Shown here piece after piece: positions 1 to 6,935 of a DNA stretch of 47,477 bases; position 1 is the first letter of the stretch; each line of letters begins with the position of its first letter. Position numbers and translations under genes: made by a program. Source of the stretch: an uncultured Alphaproteobacteria bacterium (GTDB lineage Bacteria > Pseudomonadota > Alphaproteobacteria > HIMB59 > GCA-002718135); the NCBI GenBank assembly GCA_902530685.1, contig CACAAZ010000009.1:1-47477 (forward strand), in the 5' to 3' direction. The notes below the pieces were generated by a model. The model did no database searches. It worked only from the letters and a program-made list of their open reading frames with translations, and had not been told where the DNA came from.

Positions 1-2
1 AG

Positions 3-221
3 ATTTTAAGTGATAATTCACTTCATATAGAAGAAACAATTATTATTGAAGATAGTGGAGTAGGAGTTAAAGCAGCTGCTTCTGCAGGACCAAAGGTATT
101 TGGACTAACAGCAGGAAAACATTGGCATAAAAATAGAGATAAAAATGAATTATTTGACAATGGTGCTTTGAATGTGTTTAGTGATTATGAAAGTCTGAGT
201 AAGGCGATAGAGGAACTTTAA
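3..221 (+). CDS. HAD-family phosphatase, C-terminal part (cut by window edge)
   Basis: This is the last 72 codons of a gene that begins before the window; the frame is open from base 3 to the TAA at 219-221. The visible part carries a HAD motif IV-like segment (IEDSGVGVKAAASAG), the Mg-binding acidic motif followed by the 'GVKAA..AG' helix typical of beta-phosphoglucomutase/CbbY-like sugar-phosphate phosphatases. The cap domain and the nucleophile Asp lie outside the window, so the substrate cannot be given. The stop codon overlaps the next start as TAATG, so the two genes are probably translationally coupled. Family is seen in the sequence; function is inferred only to HAD level. Confidence 0.8.
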   Translation: MLSDNSLHIEETIIIEDSGVGVKAAASAGPKVFGLTAGKHWHKNRDKNELFDNGALNVFSDYESLSKAIEEL

Positions 222-679
222 TGGGTCCAGATGTAAAAGGAAATCCACTTTATATTTCAATATATCTTTTGATAGCTTCCTTTATTTTAGGTGAATTTAT
301 TTTTCCTAAATACCCACTTTTGTATGTTCTTAATCTTTTAGGAGTATTAATTATTATTTTAACGCCTCTTGTATTTCTTTCTTCAAAAAATGCATTTAAA
401 ATTCATGAAGAGAAATTACTTCCTCAAACTGAAACAAACAAAATTATAAAAACTGGAATTTATGCTTATTCTAGAAATCCAATTTATCTATGTTTTGTAT
501 TATTTCATTTTGGAATGTTTCTCACTTTTGAAAATACTATGTATTTTCTTTGTTCTATAGGATTATTTTTTTGGTTAAATAATTTTGTAATATATGAAGA
601 AGAAAAGTATTTGAAAGATAAATTTGGAGATGAATATGAGAGATATTGTGTTTCTGTTAAAAAATGGTTTTTCTTCTAG
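221..679 (+). CDS. Isoprenylcysteine carboxyl methyltransferase-like membrane protein
   Basis: A 152-residue integral membrane protein with about four hydrophobic segments. The C-terminal half has the SAM-dependent membrane methyltransferase signature of the ICMT/PEMT family: 'GIYAYSRNPIYL' near residues 80-91, then two hydrophobic helices, then 'YEEEKYLKDKFGDEYERY' near 125-142, where the E..YL...FG..Y..Y residues are the family's C-terminal motif. Bacterial members are common but mostly uncharacterised, so the methyl acceptor (lipid or small molecule) is unknown. The start overlaps the stop of the upstream HAD gene. The last 4 bases overlap the end of the convergent glycerate kinase gene. 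Confidence 0.8.
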   Translation: MGPDVKGNPLYISIYLLIASFILGEFIFPKYPLLYVLNLLGVLIIILTPLVFLSSKNAFKIHEEKLLPQTETNKIIKTGIYAYSRNPIYLCFVLFHFGMFLTFENTMYFLCSIGLFFWLNNFVIYEEEKYLKDKFGDEYERYCVSVKKWFFF

Positions 680-1536
680 TTAAAGTTTATTGAGGATATT
701 TTATGATTTTTTTCAAATTTAATAACAATTTGAGCTTTTTTATTTAGATCTTTCATCATCCATTTAGTTATCTTTTCATAATGTTGAACAAAAACTTTAA
801 TTTCTTTTGCGGACATTCTTTTGGACTTTTTATTTTTTGATTGATTATTTTTTTCTTGTTTCAATCGCCATTTATAAACATTATTAAAAGAAGATGTTTT
901 TAAAAAAATAAGTTCATCAAACAGTTTAAATAATGTTTTATATTCTACCTTCAATTTGTTATTATAGAAATTTCTCCATTGATTATTTGGGTCATTAATT
1001 TTTTCTAAATAATTTACATTTCTGTAAAGAAATTTTTTGGGAATTTCTGAGCTACCACAGCACCAACCTTCTAAAAAAAGAATATCACATTTAGTGTTAA
1101 TAGTTTTTTTTGATTTTGATTTATCATCAATTAACTTATCAAATAGAGGGATTGTTATTGGGTACTTTTCTTGATTAAATTTATTTATATTTTTTATTAA
1201 TTTGACAATATCATGTGTACCTGGAACTCCCCTAGTCATTAACAAGTGATGTGTTTTTTCTGATAATAGTAATCGCTGTTTTTTTGATAAATAATAATTA
1301 TCTAAACTAAGCAAAAGTACTTTTTTATTATAAAATTTTTCAATAGTTTTAGAAATTATATTAATAAATGATGATTTTCCAATGCCCTGAGAACCTCCAA
1401 ATAAGAATTTTTTTGATTTACTAGAGCAAATATAGTTTATGATAGGAAGTAATTTATCTTCTATGTACTTTTTGGAAAATTTTTTATTATATGTAATGTG
1501 TATTTCTTTTTGAATATAGTTTATTAATGCACTCAT
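676..1536 (-). CDS. D-glycerate 3-kinase-like P-loop kinase
   Basis: A 286-residue cytosolic kinase of the D-glycerate 3-kinase (GLYK) family, which makes 3-phosphoglycerate from D-glycerate and ATP. Walker A is visible at residues 47-56 (GGSQGIGKSS). The family-defining 'TRGVPGTHD' lies at 101-109. A 'DILFLEGWCCG' strand-loop follows at about 150-160. Length fits the family. The start ATG is at 1534-1536 and the upstream gap of 31 bases to the divergent HAD gene must hold both promoters. With the flanking HAD phosphatases and GlpD it suggests a small C3 (glycerol/glycerate/2-phosphoglycolate) metabolism cluster, which is inference. The last codons are basic and AT-rich. Confidence 0.82.
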   Translation of the reverse strand: MSALINYIQKEIHITYNKKFSKKYIEDKLLPIINYICSSKSKKFLFGGSQGIGKSSFINIISKTIEKFYNKKVLLLSLDNYYLSKKQRLLLSEKTHHLLMTRGVPGTHDIVKLIKNINKFNQEKYPITIPLFDKLIDDKSKSKKTINTKCDILFLEGWCCGSSEIPKKFLYRNVNYLEKINDPNNQWRNFYNNKLKVEYKTLFKLFDELIFLKTSSFNNVYKWRLKQEKNNQSKNKKSKRMSAKEIKVFVQHYEKITKWMMKDLNKKAQIVIKFEKNHKISSINFN

Positions 1537-1567
1537 TTAAATTTATTTATAAACAAAATATTTATAC

Positions 1568-2158
1568 ATGAAATTTCTTTTTGATTTAGGTGGCGTTTTT
1601 TTTGATTGGGATCCACATTATTTTTATAAAGATGTATTTATAGACAATGATGAGAGAGAGAATTTTCTAAATAATATTTGTAACGATGAATGGAATTTAA
1701 AACAAGATGCTGGAAGACTTATAAAAGAAGCAGAAAATGATCTAATAAACAGATTTCCCGATTATGAGGATAAAATAATGCTATATTATAAAAATCATCA
1801 TAGAATGTTCAGAAAAATCTTTAAGAATTCTGTAGATATTTTAAATGAGTTAAAAAATAAAAAATATGAGTGCTATGTTTTGTCAAACTGGTCTTGGGAA
1901 ACATTTCAGGGTATGGATAAAAAATATCCATTTTTAAATAAATTTGACGATTTGATAATTTCTGGAAAAGAAAAATTAGTGAAACCTGATGTCCAAATAT
2001 ATAAATTAGCAATAAATCGTTTTAATTTAATTCCAGAAAAAACTGTATTTATAGACGATAAAAAAGAGAATATTGAGTCTGCAAATAAATTAGGATTTTT
2101 AACTATACATTTAACTAACCCCGAAACAATAACTCAAGAAATTAATAAATTTATTTAA
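1568..2158 (+). CDS. HAD-IA family hydrolase (YihX-like)
   Basis: A 196-residue HAD-superfamily phosphatase. Motif I is at residues 6-15 (DLGGVFFDWD), the form seen in haloacid-dehalogenase-like and YihX-type glucose-1-phosphate phosphatases. Motif II is the 'VLSNWS' strand, motif III the Lys in 'KPDVQIY', and motif IV the acidic pair in 'FIDDKKEN'. All catalytic positions are present, so the enzyme looks intact. Substrate cannot be read from sequence; a sugar phosphate or 2-phosphoglycolate would fit the neighbouring glycerate kinase. It lies 7 bases upstream of glpD's ATG and is probably cotranscribed with it. Confidence 0.8.
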   Translation: MKFLFDLGGVFFDWDPHYFYKDVFIDNDERENFLNNICNDEWNLKQDAGRLIKEAENDLINRFPDYEDKIMLYYKNHHRMFRKIFKNSVDILNELKNKKYECYVLSNWSWETFQGMDKKYPFLNKFDDLIISGKEKLVKPDVQIYKLAINRFNLIPEKTVFIDDKKENIESANKLGFLTIHLTNPETITQEINKFI

Positions 2159-2165
2159 TTTGAGT

Positions 2166-3317
2166 ATGAATGAATCTTTTGATATTTTAATTATTGGTGG
2201 TGGTATTAATGGTGCTGGAATCGTTAGGGATGCATCAGGAAGAAATTTAAAAGTCTGTTTGGTTGAAAAGAATAAAGTTGGCTCTGCTACTTCATCTTGG
2301 TCTACAAAGTTAATACATGGGGGATTAAGGTATCTTGAAAATTATGAATTTCGTCTTGTTCGTGAGTCTTTAAAGGAAAGAGAAGTTATTAAAAGAATTG
2401 CTTGTGATATAACTACACCTATACCATTTATTATACCCTATCAAAAATCTTTAAGGCCTAAATGGATGATTAAACTTGGCTTATTTTTGTATGATAATCT
2501 TGGTGGAAAAATGACAATACCAAAATCTTCAACAATAAATATTAAAAAAGAAATTCCAAATATTTTAAAAGATCAATATAAAACTGGTTTTCAATATTAT
2601 GATTTACAGATTGATGATAAAAAACTTGTTGAATTAAATATTTATGACGCAGAGAAAAATGGAGCTACAATTATAGAAAATAGAAAAGTTATAAGGGCAA
2701 AACGAAATAAAAATATTTGGGATATAATACTTGATGATAACACAGTACTTCAGACTAAAATTCTCATAAATGCTGCTGGACCCTGGATAAATGATATCTT
2801 AACCAAGGTAATCAAATTAAATTCAAAAAAATCAATAAGACTTGTAAAAGGAAGTCATATTATAACAAAAAGTCTTTACAAACAAAAAAGAGCCTTCACT
2901 TTGCAAAATGATGATAATAGAATAATATTTGTAATACCTTATAAAGAAAAATATTCTCTAATTGGTACTACTGAAACTGAGGTTTTTTCTCCTGAAAATC
3001 CTAAAATTGATGATAGTGAAATTGATTATTTAATAAATTCAGTAAATAAATATTTTATTAAACAAATATCAAGAGATAATGTGCTAAGCTCTTATTCTGG
3101 CATTAGGCCTCTAATTGAAGATTTTAAAGAAGCTTCAAAAGTTACTAGAGACTATGTATTTGATTTAAATGAAGATGACTCACAAGCCCCATTGCTAAAC
3201 ATTTATGGAGGCAAACTTACAACTTACAGAAAATTAGCTGAAAATGTTCTCCTTACTCTTAATAAATATATTGTTGTAGATGATAAAAATTCATGGACTG
3301 CTAATCATAAACTATAA
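2166..3317 (+). CDS. glpD: Glycerol-3-phosphate dehydrogenase GlpD, lacking the C-terminal domain
   Basis: FAD-dependent sn-glycerol-3-phosphate dehydrogenase, which oxidises glycerol-3-phosphate to dihydroxyacetone phosphate and passes electrons to quinone at the inner membrane. The dinucleotide-binding motif is at residues 11-18 (GGGINGAG). The GlpD signatures 'STKLIHGGLRYLE' and 'IYGGKLTTYRKLAE' are both present. At 383 residues it is about 110 shorter than GlpD of E. coli (about 500), and it stops soon after the last signature, where the C-terminal helical domain should begin. I found no continuation in the other frames downstream. I used ATG 2166 rather than the in-frame TTG at 2160. The glycerol kinase gene lies at the far end of the window. 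Confidence 0.85.
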   Translation: MNESFDILIIGGGINGAGIVRDASGRNLKVCLVEKNKVGSATSSWSTKLIHGGLRYLENYEFRLVRESLKEREVIKRIACDITTPIPFIIPYQKSLRPKWMIKLGLFLYDNLGGKMTIPKSSTINIKKEIPNILKDQYKTGFQYYDLQIDDKKLVELNIYDAEKNGATIIENRKVIRAKRNKNIWDIILDDNTVLQTKILINAAGPWINDILTKVIKLNSKKSIRLVKGSHIITKSLYKQKRAFTLQNDDNRIIFVIPYKEKYSLIGTTETEVFSPENPKIDDSEIDYLINSVNKYFIKQISRDNVLSSYSGIRPLIEDFKEASKVTRDYVFDLNEDDSQAPLLNIYGGKLTTYRKLAENVLLTLNKYIVVDDKNSWTANHKL

Positions 3318-3320
3318 TTG

Positions 3321-3417
3321 GTATTCCTCTTAAATAATTTTTTAAATTTGGTGGGCAGAAAAGTTTTATAAGAGGAATACTTCTTATAGGAGGAAATAAT
3401 ATGAACTCTCTGCCCAC
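3321..3417 (+). ncRNA. Candidate pseudoknotted RNA element downstream of glpD
   Basis: Two perfect inverted repeats interleave here. Arm a, GTATTCCTCTTA (3321-3332), pairs with a' (3369-3380), 12 bp. Arm b, GTGGGCAGA (3351-3359), pairs with b' (3409-3417), 9 bp. The order a-b-a'-b' is an H-type pseudoknot, with linkers of 18, 9 and 28 bases that look long enough to span the stems. The last linker holds a strong Shine-Dalgarno (AGGAGG, 3388-3393) and the ATG at 3401; b' lies inside the mini-ORF. The first arm begins 3 bases after the glpD stop. I do not recognise it as a known riboswitch class. An RNA role is inference; the repeats are seen. Confidence 0.5.
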
Positions 3418-3427
3418 TTTATTTTAG
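3401..3427 (+). CDS. Possible 8-codon ORF with strong ribosome binding site
   Basis: ATG at 3401 follows AGGAGG (3388-3393) with 7 bases of spacing, one of the best Shine-Dalgarno matches in the window. It encodes only MNSLPTLF before TAG. Codons 3-6 form the b' arm of the inverted repeat, so a translating ribosome would melt that stem. A leader-peptide or ribosome-sensing role is possible but is inference, and a chance SD is the alternative. Confidence 0.3.
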   Translation: MNSLPTLF

Positions 3428-3468
3428 CTAAAATAGATTAAAGAGTATAAAAATATTTAAAAATTAAA

Positions 3469-3496
3469 GTATTGCCTCTTAAATAAGAGACAATAC
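3469..3496 (-). terminator. Intrinsic terminator of the thuA-thuB-aglK unit
   Basis: GTATTG and CTCTTA arms (3469-3474, 3476-3481) pair with TAAGAG and CAATAC (3484-3489, 3491-3496), leaving one internal mismatch and a very short loop. On the minus strand the hairpin lies just past the aglK stop and is followed by a T-rich tail (TTTAATTTTTAAATATTTTT, reading down from 3468). The plus side has no T run. Its first arm nearly repeats 3321-3337. Confidence 0.65.
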
Positions 3497-3511
3497 ATAA
3501 TTCGATTCTAA

Positions 3512-4591
3512 TTATAAAAACGCTTGATTTGATGTATCAAATAAATGACATCTATTAGCAGGGAAACCTACTTTAACAGTATCTCCAACTTTTATAGAAG
3601 AATTACCTTCGGTTTCAACAACTAATGGTTCACCATCTTTTTCCAAATAAAGGAATGTGCCTGAACCAAGTTTTTCTACAACAAAAACTTTACTTTCCCA
3701 ACTTCCATCTGCCTGTTCATTGACAACCAAATGCTCTGGCCTTATTCCAAGCGTAACGCTCTCTCCTTCAGAAGCAGATGCTGACATTTTTGGAACTGAT
3801 ATTTTCGACATTCCCATTAAATCAACTTCTGTACCATTTCCACTTTTACTTGTAATTTTAGTAGATATAAAATTCATTTTGGGTGAGCCTATAAAACCAC
3901 CAACAAACATGTTATTTGGTTTTTCATAGAGATCCATTGGAGAACCTTTCTGAGAAACAATGCCTGTATCTAAAACAACAATATCATCAGCAAGAGTCAT
4001 TGCCTCTGTTTGATCATGTGTTACATAAATCATTGTTGCTTCAAGTTCGTTATGAAGTTTTGCAAGTTCAACTCTCATTTGCACTCTTAAAGCAGCATCT
4101 AAATTTGAGAGTGGCTCGTCAAAAAGGAAAACTTTTGGTTTTCTTGTGATAGCTCTACCAATAGCAACTCTTTGTCTCTGACCACCAGAAAGTTGTTTAG
4201 GTTTTCTTTTAAGATAATCTTCAATTTGCAATATTCTTGCAGCTTCGTTTACTCTTTCATTAATTTCATCTTTAGATCTTTTTTCTAATTTTAAACCAAA
4301 TGCCATGTTGTCAAAAACAGTCATGTGCGGGTACAGAGCATAGGATTGGAAAACCATTGCAATATTTCTTTGTTTGGGAGGTAAATCATTTACTATTTGT
4401 CCATCAATTGAAATAGTACCAGAATTAATATCTTCTAAACCTGCAATCATTCTAAGCATTGTTGATTTACCACAACCACTTGGTCCAACTAAAACAGTAA
4501 AAGATTGACTTTTAATATCTAAAGAAACATCCTTAATGACATGAACGTCACCAAAGTATTTGTTGACTGTATTAATATTTATATCGGCCAC
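3512..4591 (-). CDS. aglK: Sugar ABC transporter ATP-binding protein (AglK/MalK/UgpC type)
   Basis: A 359-residue ATPase subunit energising the AglF/AglG permease at the cytoplasmic face. Walker A is at residues 36-44 (GPSGCGKST). Next come the Q-loop 'MVFQSYALYPHMT', signature 'LSGGQRQRVAIGRA', Walker B 'FLFDEPLSNLD' and H-loop 'YVTHDQTEA', then a C-terminal TOBE/regulatory region from about 240. I chose GTG 4591 because AAAGGAGG (4597-4604) lies 5 bases upstream; the longer reading begins with a TTG at 4618 and would place that SD inside the gene. It is third in the thuA-thuB-aglK unit, separate from aglEFG. MalK/UgpC paralogues are hard to tell apart by sequence; the assignment to the alpha-glucoside/trehalose system rests on context. 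Confidence 0.88.
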   Translation of the reverse strand: MADININTVNKYFGDVHVIKDVSLDIKSQSFTVLVGPSGCGKSTMLRMIAGLEDINSGTISIDGQIVNDLPPKQRNIAMVFQSYALYPHMTVFDNMAFGLKLEKRSKDEINERVNEAARILQIEDYLKRKPKQLSGGQRQRVAIGRAITRKPKVFLFDEPLSNLDAALRVQMRVELAKLHNELEATMIYVTHDQTEAMTLADDIVVLDTGIVSQKGSPMDLYEKPNNMFVGGFIGSPKMNFISTKITSKSGNGTEVDLMGMSKISVPKMSASASEGESVTLGIRPEHLVVNEQADGSWESKVFVVEKLGSGTFLYLEKDGEPLVVETEGNSSIKVGDTVKVGFPANRCHLFDTSNQAFL

Positions 4592-4639
4592 TTCATCCTC
4601 CTTTGAGCGATCTTTCAAGCGAAGAACTTACATTAGTTC

Positions 4640-5704
4640 TTATATATTGTTTATATCAATCCAAGAATTATTGTCATTACTTTTTATACAGGAATCTATT
4701 ATTTTTTGAATTTTTGCACCCTGTTTGAAATCTGGTTGTATATTCTTATTAATTTGAATAGATTTTATAAAATTTTCATAATTATTTGATGTTTTTGGAC
4801 AATCTATAGTTTGCCAGGACATTCTATTAATATTTTCAGCCTGACATATATGAAGAGTCGTCCATTTTGTTCGCTCTTCGTCAAGTTCTACTTTAACACT
4901 ACCCTTAGTGCAAAACACTTCTAAAATTAGAGAGTTAGCGTGACCTGTTGCATATCTTGTATTGGTTATTGTTCCAATCGCCCCATTTTCAAATCTAACA
5001 AGTGCGTTAAATCCATCATTCGCATCCAAAACATAGTTTTTAATTCTCTTTCCTTTATCTTTATAAGTTTTCAGATCTGCAAAAACTTCTTTTATATCTC
5101 CAACTGCATTTACTGCAAAATCAAAAATATGCACTCCTGTATCACCTAGAGCGCCATTACTTCCATGTTTTTTTGAAAGCCTCCATAACCATTTATCTTC
5201 CTTTCTCCAATCACCCCATTTATTACTTGCCAGCCAAGATTGATAGTAACAAGCACTAATATGTCTTGGAATACCAATTGCACCTGATTTAATTGTATCA
5301 ACTAATTTTTGGTAAGCGCTTGCTTCTCTATATGTAAAATTTACCATATTTATTTTTTTTGATTTGGATGCAGCAGCAACCATTTCTTTTGCATCTTCAT
5401 AATTTTCAGCTAAAGGTTTTTCACAGAAAATATTATATCCTTTTTCTAAAATCTGTAGTGTAGTTTCTTTATGAAACTTATCTGGCGTTGTATTGCTTAT
5501 ACCATCAAAATTTTTTTCTTTTTCAAGCATTTCCCCTAAAGTTAAGTACCCTCTAATGTTAAGCAATTTGTATTTATCAAGAAATATATTTAAGTTTTTT
5601 TCGTTAGTATCACATACAGCTTCTACATTGACATCTTTAATTTTTTGAAATTCATCAAGGTGTCTTGAAGAAATATTACCTGTTCCTACAATACCCAATT
5701 TCAT
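4640..5704 (-). CDS. thuB: Gfo/Idh/MocA family sugar dehydrogenase (ThuB-like)
   Basis: A 354-residue NAD(P)-dependent oxidoreductase. The N-terminal Rossmann motif is at residues 5-10 (VGTGNI), and the family's 'CEKPLAEN' with the catalytic-region EKP lies near residues 94-101. A Gfo/Idh C-terminal alpha/beta domain follows ('GALGDTGVHIFD'). In rhizobia ThuB, together with ThuA, converts trehalose and related disaccharides to 3-keto derivatives. The gene starts 2 bases after the thuA stop and precedes aglK, so the order thuA-thuB-transport ATPase supports that role. Substrate is inferred from context; related family members act on inositols and other sugars. Confidence 0.78.
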   Translation of the reverse strand: MKLGIVGTGNISSRHLDEFQKIKDVNVEAVCDTNEKNLNIFLDKYKLLNIRGYLTLGEMLEKEKNFDGISNTTPDKFHKETTLQILEKGYNIFCEKPLAENYEDAKEMVAAASKSKKINMVNFTYREASAYQKLVDTIKSGAIGIPRHISACYYQSWLASNKWGDWRKEDKWLWRLSKKHGSNGALGDTGVHIFDFAVNAVGDIKEVFADLKTYKDKGKRIKNYVLDANDGFNALVRFENGAIGTITNTRYATGHANSLILEVFCTKGSVKVELDEERTKWTTLHICQAENINRMSWQTIDCPKTSNNYENFIKSIQINKNIQPDFKQGAKIQKIIDSCIKSNDNNSWIDINNI

Positions 5705-5706
5705 TT

Positions 5707-6486
5707 TTATTTCTTTGTAGGATGATCAACTGAAAAACCTTTTTTTCTTATATTTTCAATTGGCTTAGATCTATTACTTTTAGGTGTTGGGGAATGAATA
5801 TCTTCCCAAAGCATTTTATTTTTTGCTTTAACAAAATGAATGGCATTAGTTATAATTTTTTGTATATTTTTATTATAGTATGTTGGATATGCTTCATGTC
5901 CGGGTCGAAAATAAAAAATTTGACCATTACCTCTTTTATATAATAATCCAGATCTAAAAGTCTCTCCACCCTCAAACCAACTTGTAAAAAGTGTTTCATC
6001 AGGTGAGGGTACTTGAAATGGCTCTCCATACATTTCTTCCATTTCCAAATCGAAGTAAGGTTCTAAACCTTCACATATGGGGTGCGCAGGATTACATACC
6101 CATAATCTCTCCCTTTCTCCATATTCCCTCCACATTAAATTACAGTTAGTTCCCATTAGTCTCTTAAATATTTTTGAGTGATGCCCTGAATGTAAAACAA
6201 TAAGGCCCATTCCCTCTAAAACTCTTTGTTGAATCAAGTCTACTGTTTTTTCAGAAACTTTTTCGTGAGCTTTATGACCCCACCAGATGAGTACATTGCA
6301 ATTTCTTAACCTGTCTTTACTTAAGCCATTTTCACTTTGTTCTAAGGTAGCAGTTTGAATTTCTAATCTATTATCTTTTGATAAGAAATCTTTTATACAA
6401 TTATGAATTCCTTTTGGATAAATTTTTTTAACCTCTTGATTTTCTATTTCATGAATATTTTCGTTCCAAATAATTACACTAGTCAT
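5707..6486 (-). CDS. thuA: ThuA-like disaccharide utilisation protein
   Basis: A 259-residue protein of the ThuA family, a class I glutamine amidotransferase-like fold without the amidotransferase Cys. Visible family blocks are 'VLIWWGHKAHEKV' near 85-97, 'GLIVLHSGHHSKIFKRLMG' near 114-132, 'HPICEGLEPYF', and 'IFYFRPGHEAYPTYYN' near 210-225. ThuA acts with ThuB in trehalose/sucrose/maltitol use in rhizobia. It is the first gene of thuA-thuB-aglK and is preceded by a promoter whose spacer holds a LacI-type operator. Cytosolic; no signal peptide seen. Confidence 0.85.
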   Translation of the reverse strand: MTSVIIWNENIHEIENQEVKKIYPKGIHNCIKDFLSKDNRLEIQTATLEQSENGLSKDRLRNCNVLIWWGHKAHEKVSEKTVDLIQQRVLEGMGLIVLHSGHHSKIFKRLMGTNCNLMWREYGERERLWVCNPAHPICEGLEPYFDLEMEEMYGEPFQVPSPDETLFTSWFEGGETFRSGLLYKRGNGQIFYFRPGHEAYPTYYNKNIQKIITNAIHFVKAKNKMLWEDIHSPTPKSNRSKPIENIRKKGFSVDHPTKK

Positions 6487-6505
6487 ACTATTGGTTTATT
6501 AATAT

Positions 6506-6537
6506 ATTATATAAATTCCAAATCATTTTGGAGTCAA
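6506..6537 (-). promoter_or_regulatory. thuA promoter with LacI-type operator in the spacer
   Basis: Reading on the minus strand, a -35 box TTGACT (6537-6532) abuts an inverted repeat CCAAA-N4-TTTGG (6531-6518 on this strand). AT-rich -10 candidates follow: TATATA (6513-6508, 18-base spacer) or TATAAT (6511-6506, 20-base spacer). Arms and spacing of the dyad match the operator at 10472-10487, next to the regulator gene. A repressor bound here would cover the spacer and block RNA polymerase. The dyad is seen; regulator assignment is inference. Confidence 0.65.
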
Positions 6538-6621
6538 GGAAAAGATATACTAATTAACCTTTAAATAATATTAGAATATATAAATTGTTGTTTTAAAAAA
6601 TATTGTAACTATATTAAAATT

Positions 6622-6930
6622 ATGGATGATTGGAAATTTGTTTGCAATAAAGATCAAATTGAGTTTGAAGATTTAATAAGATTTGATCATGCTGATAAAA
6701 CTTATTGCGTTTATAATATAAAAGATGGTTTTTTTGCAACTGATGGTATTTGCACCCATGAAGAAGTTCATCTTGAGGACGGTTTAGTTACAGATGATGA
6801 GATCGAATGTCCAATGCATCAAGGAATTTTTAACATTAAAACAGGAGAAGTCATACAAGACCCTGCATGTGAAGCTCTAAAAACTTACGAAGTTAAAGTT
6901 GAGAACGATAAAGTTTTTATTAAGATTTGA
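6622..6930 (+). CDS. Rieske [2Fe-2S] ferredoxin
   Basis: A 102-residue soluble Rieske-type ferredoxin with both ligand pairs: C44-x-H46 (CTH) and C63-x2-H66 (CPMH), separated by 16 residues. It has no transmembrane anchor or transit signal, so it is of the BphF/MocE small-ferredoxin kind that feeds electrons to an oxygenase or other redox enzyme. It is the only plus-strand gene inside the agl/thu locus. It lies divergent from thuA and ends 5 bases before the end of aglG. No oxygenase partner is visible nearby. A role with the sugar oxidation genes is possible but not shown. Confidence 0.85.
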   Translation: MDDWKFVCNKDQIEFEDLIRFDHADKTYCVYNIKDGFFATDGICTHEEVHLEDGLVTDDEIECPMHQGIFNIKTGEVIQDPACEALKTYEVKVENDKVFIKI

Positions 6931-6935
6931 TATTT

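Noticed and set aside
2160-2165. TTG start at 2160 for glpD.
   Set aside because: ATG two codons later is closer to the usual GlpD start and avoids abutting the upstream stop codon.
3657-4149. Plus-strand open frames opposite aglK.
   Set aside because: aglK has all ABC motifs in the minus frame; the plus frames have none and overlap each other.
4622-4641. Hairpin AAGAACT/AGTTCTT between thuB and aglK.
   Set aside because: Only 7 bp, AT-rich and without a T tail; too weak for a terminator and the aglK SD lies clear of it.
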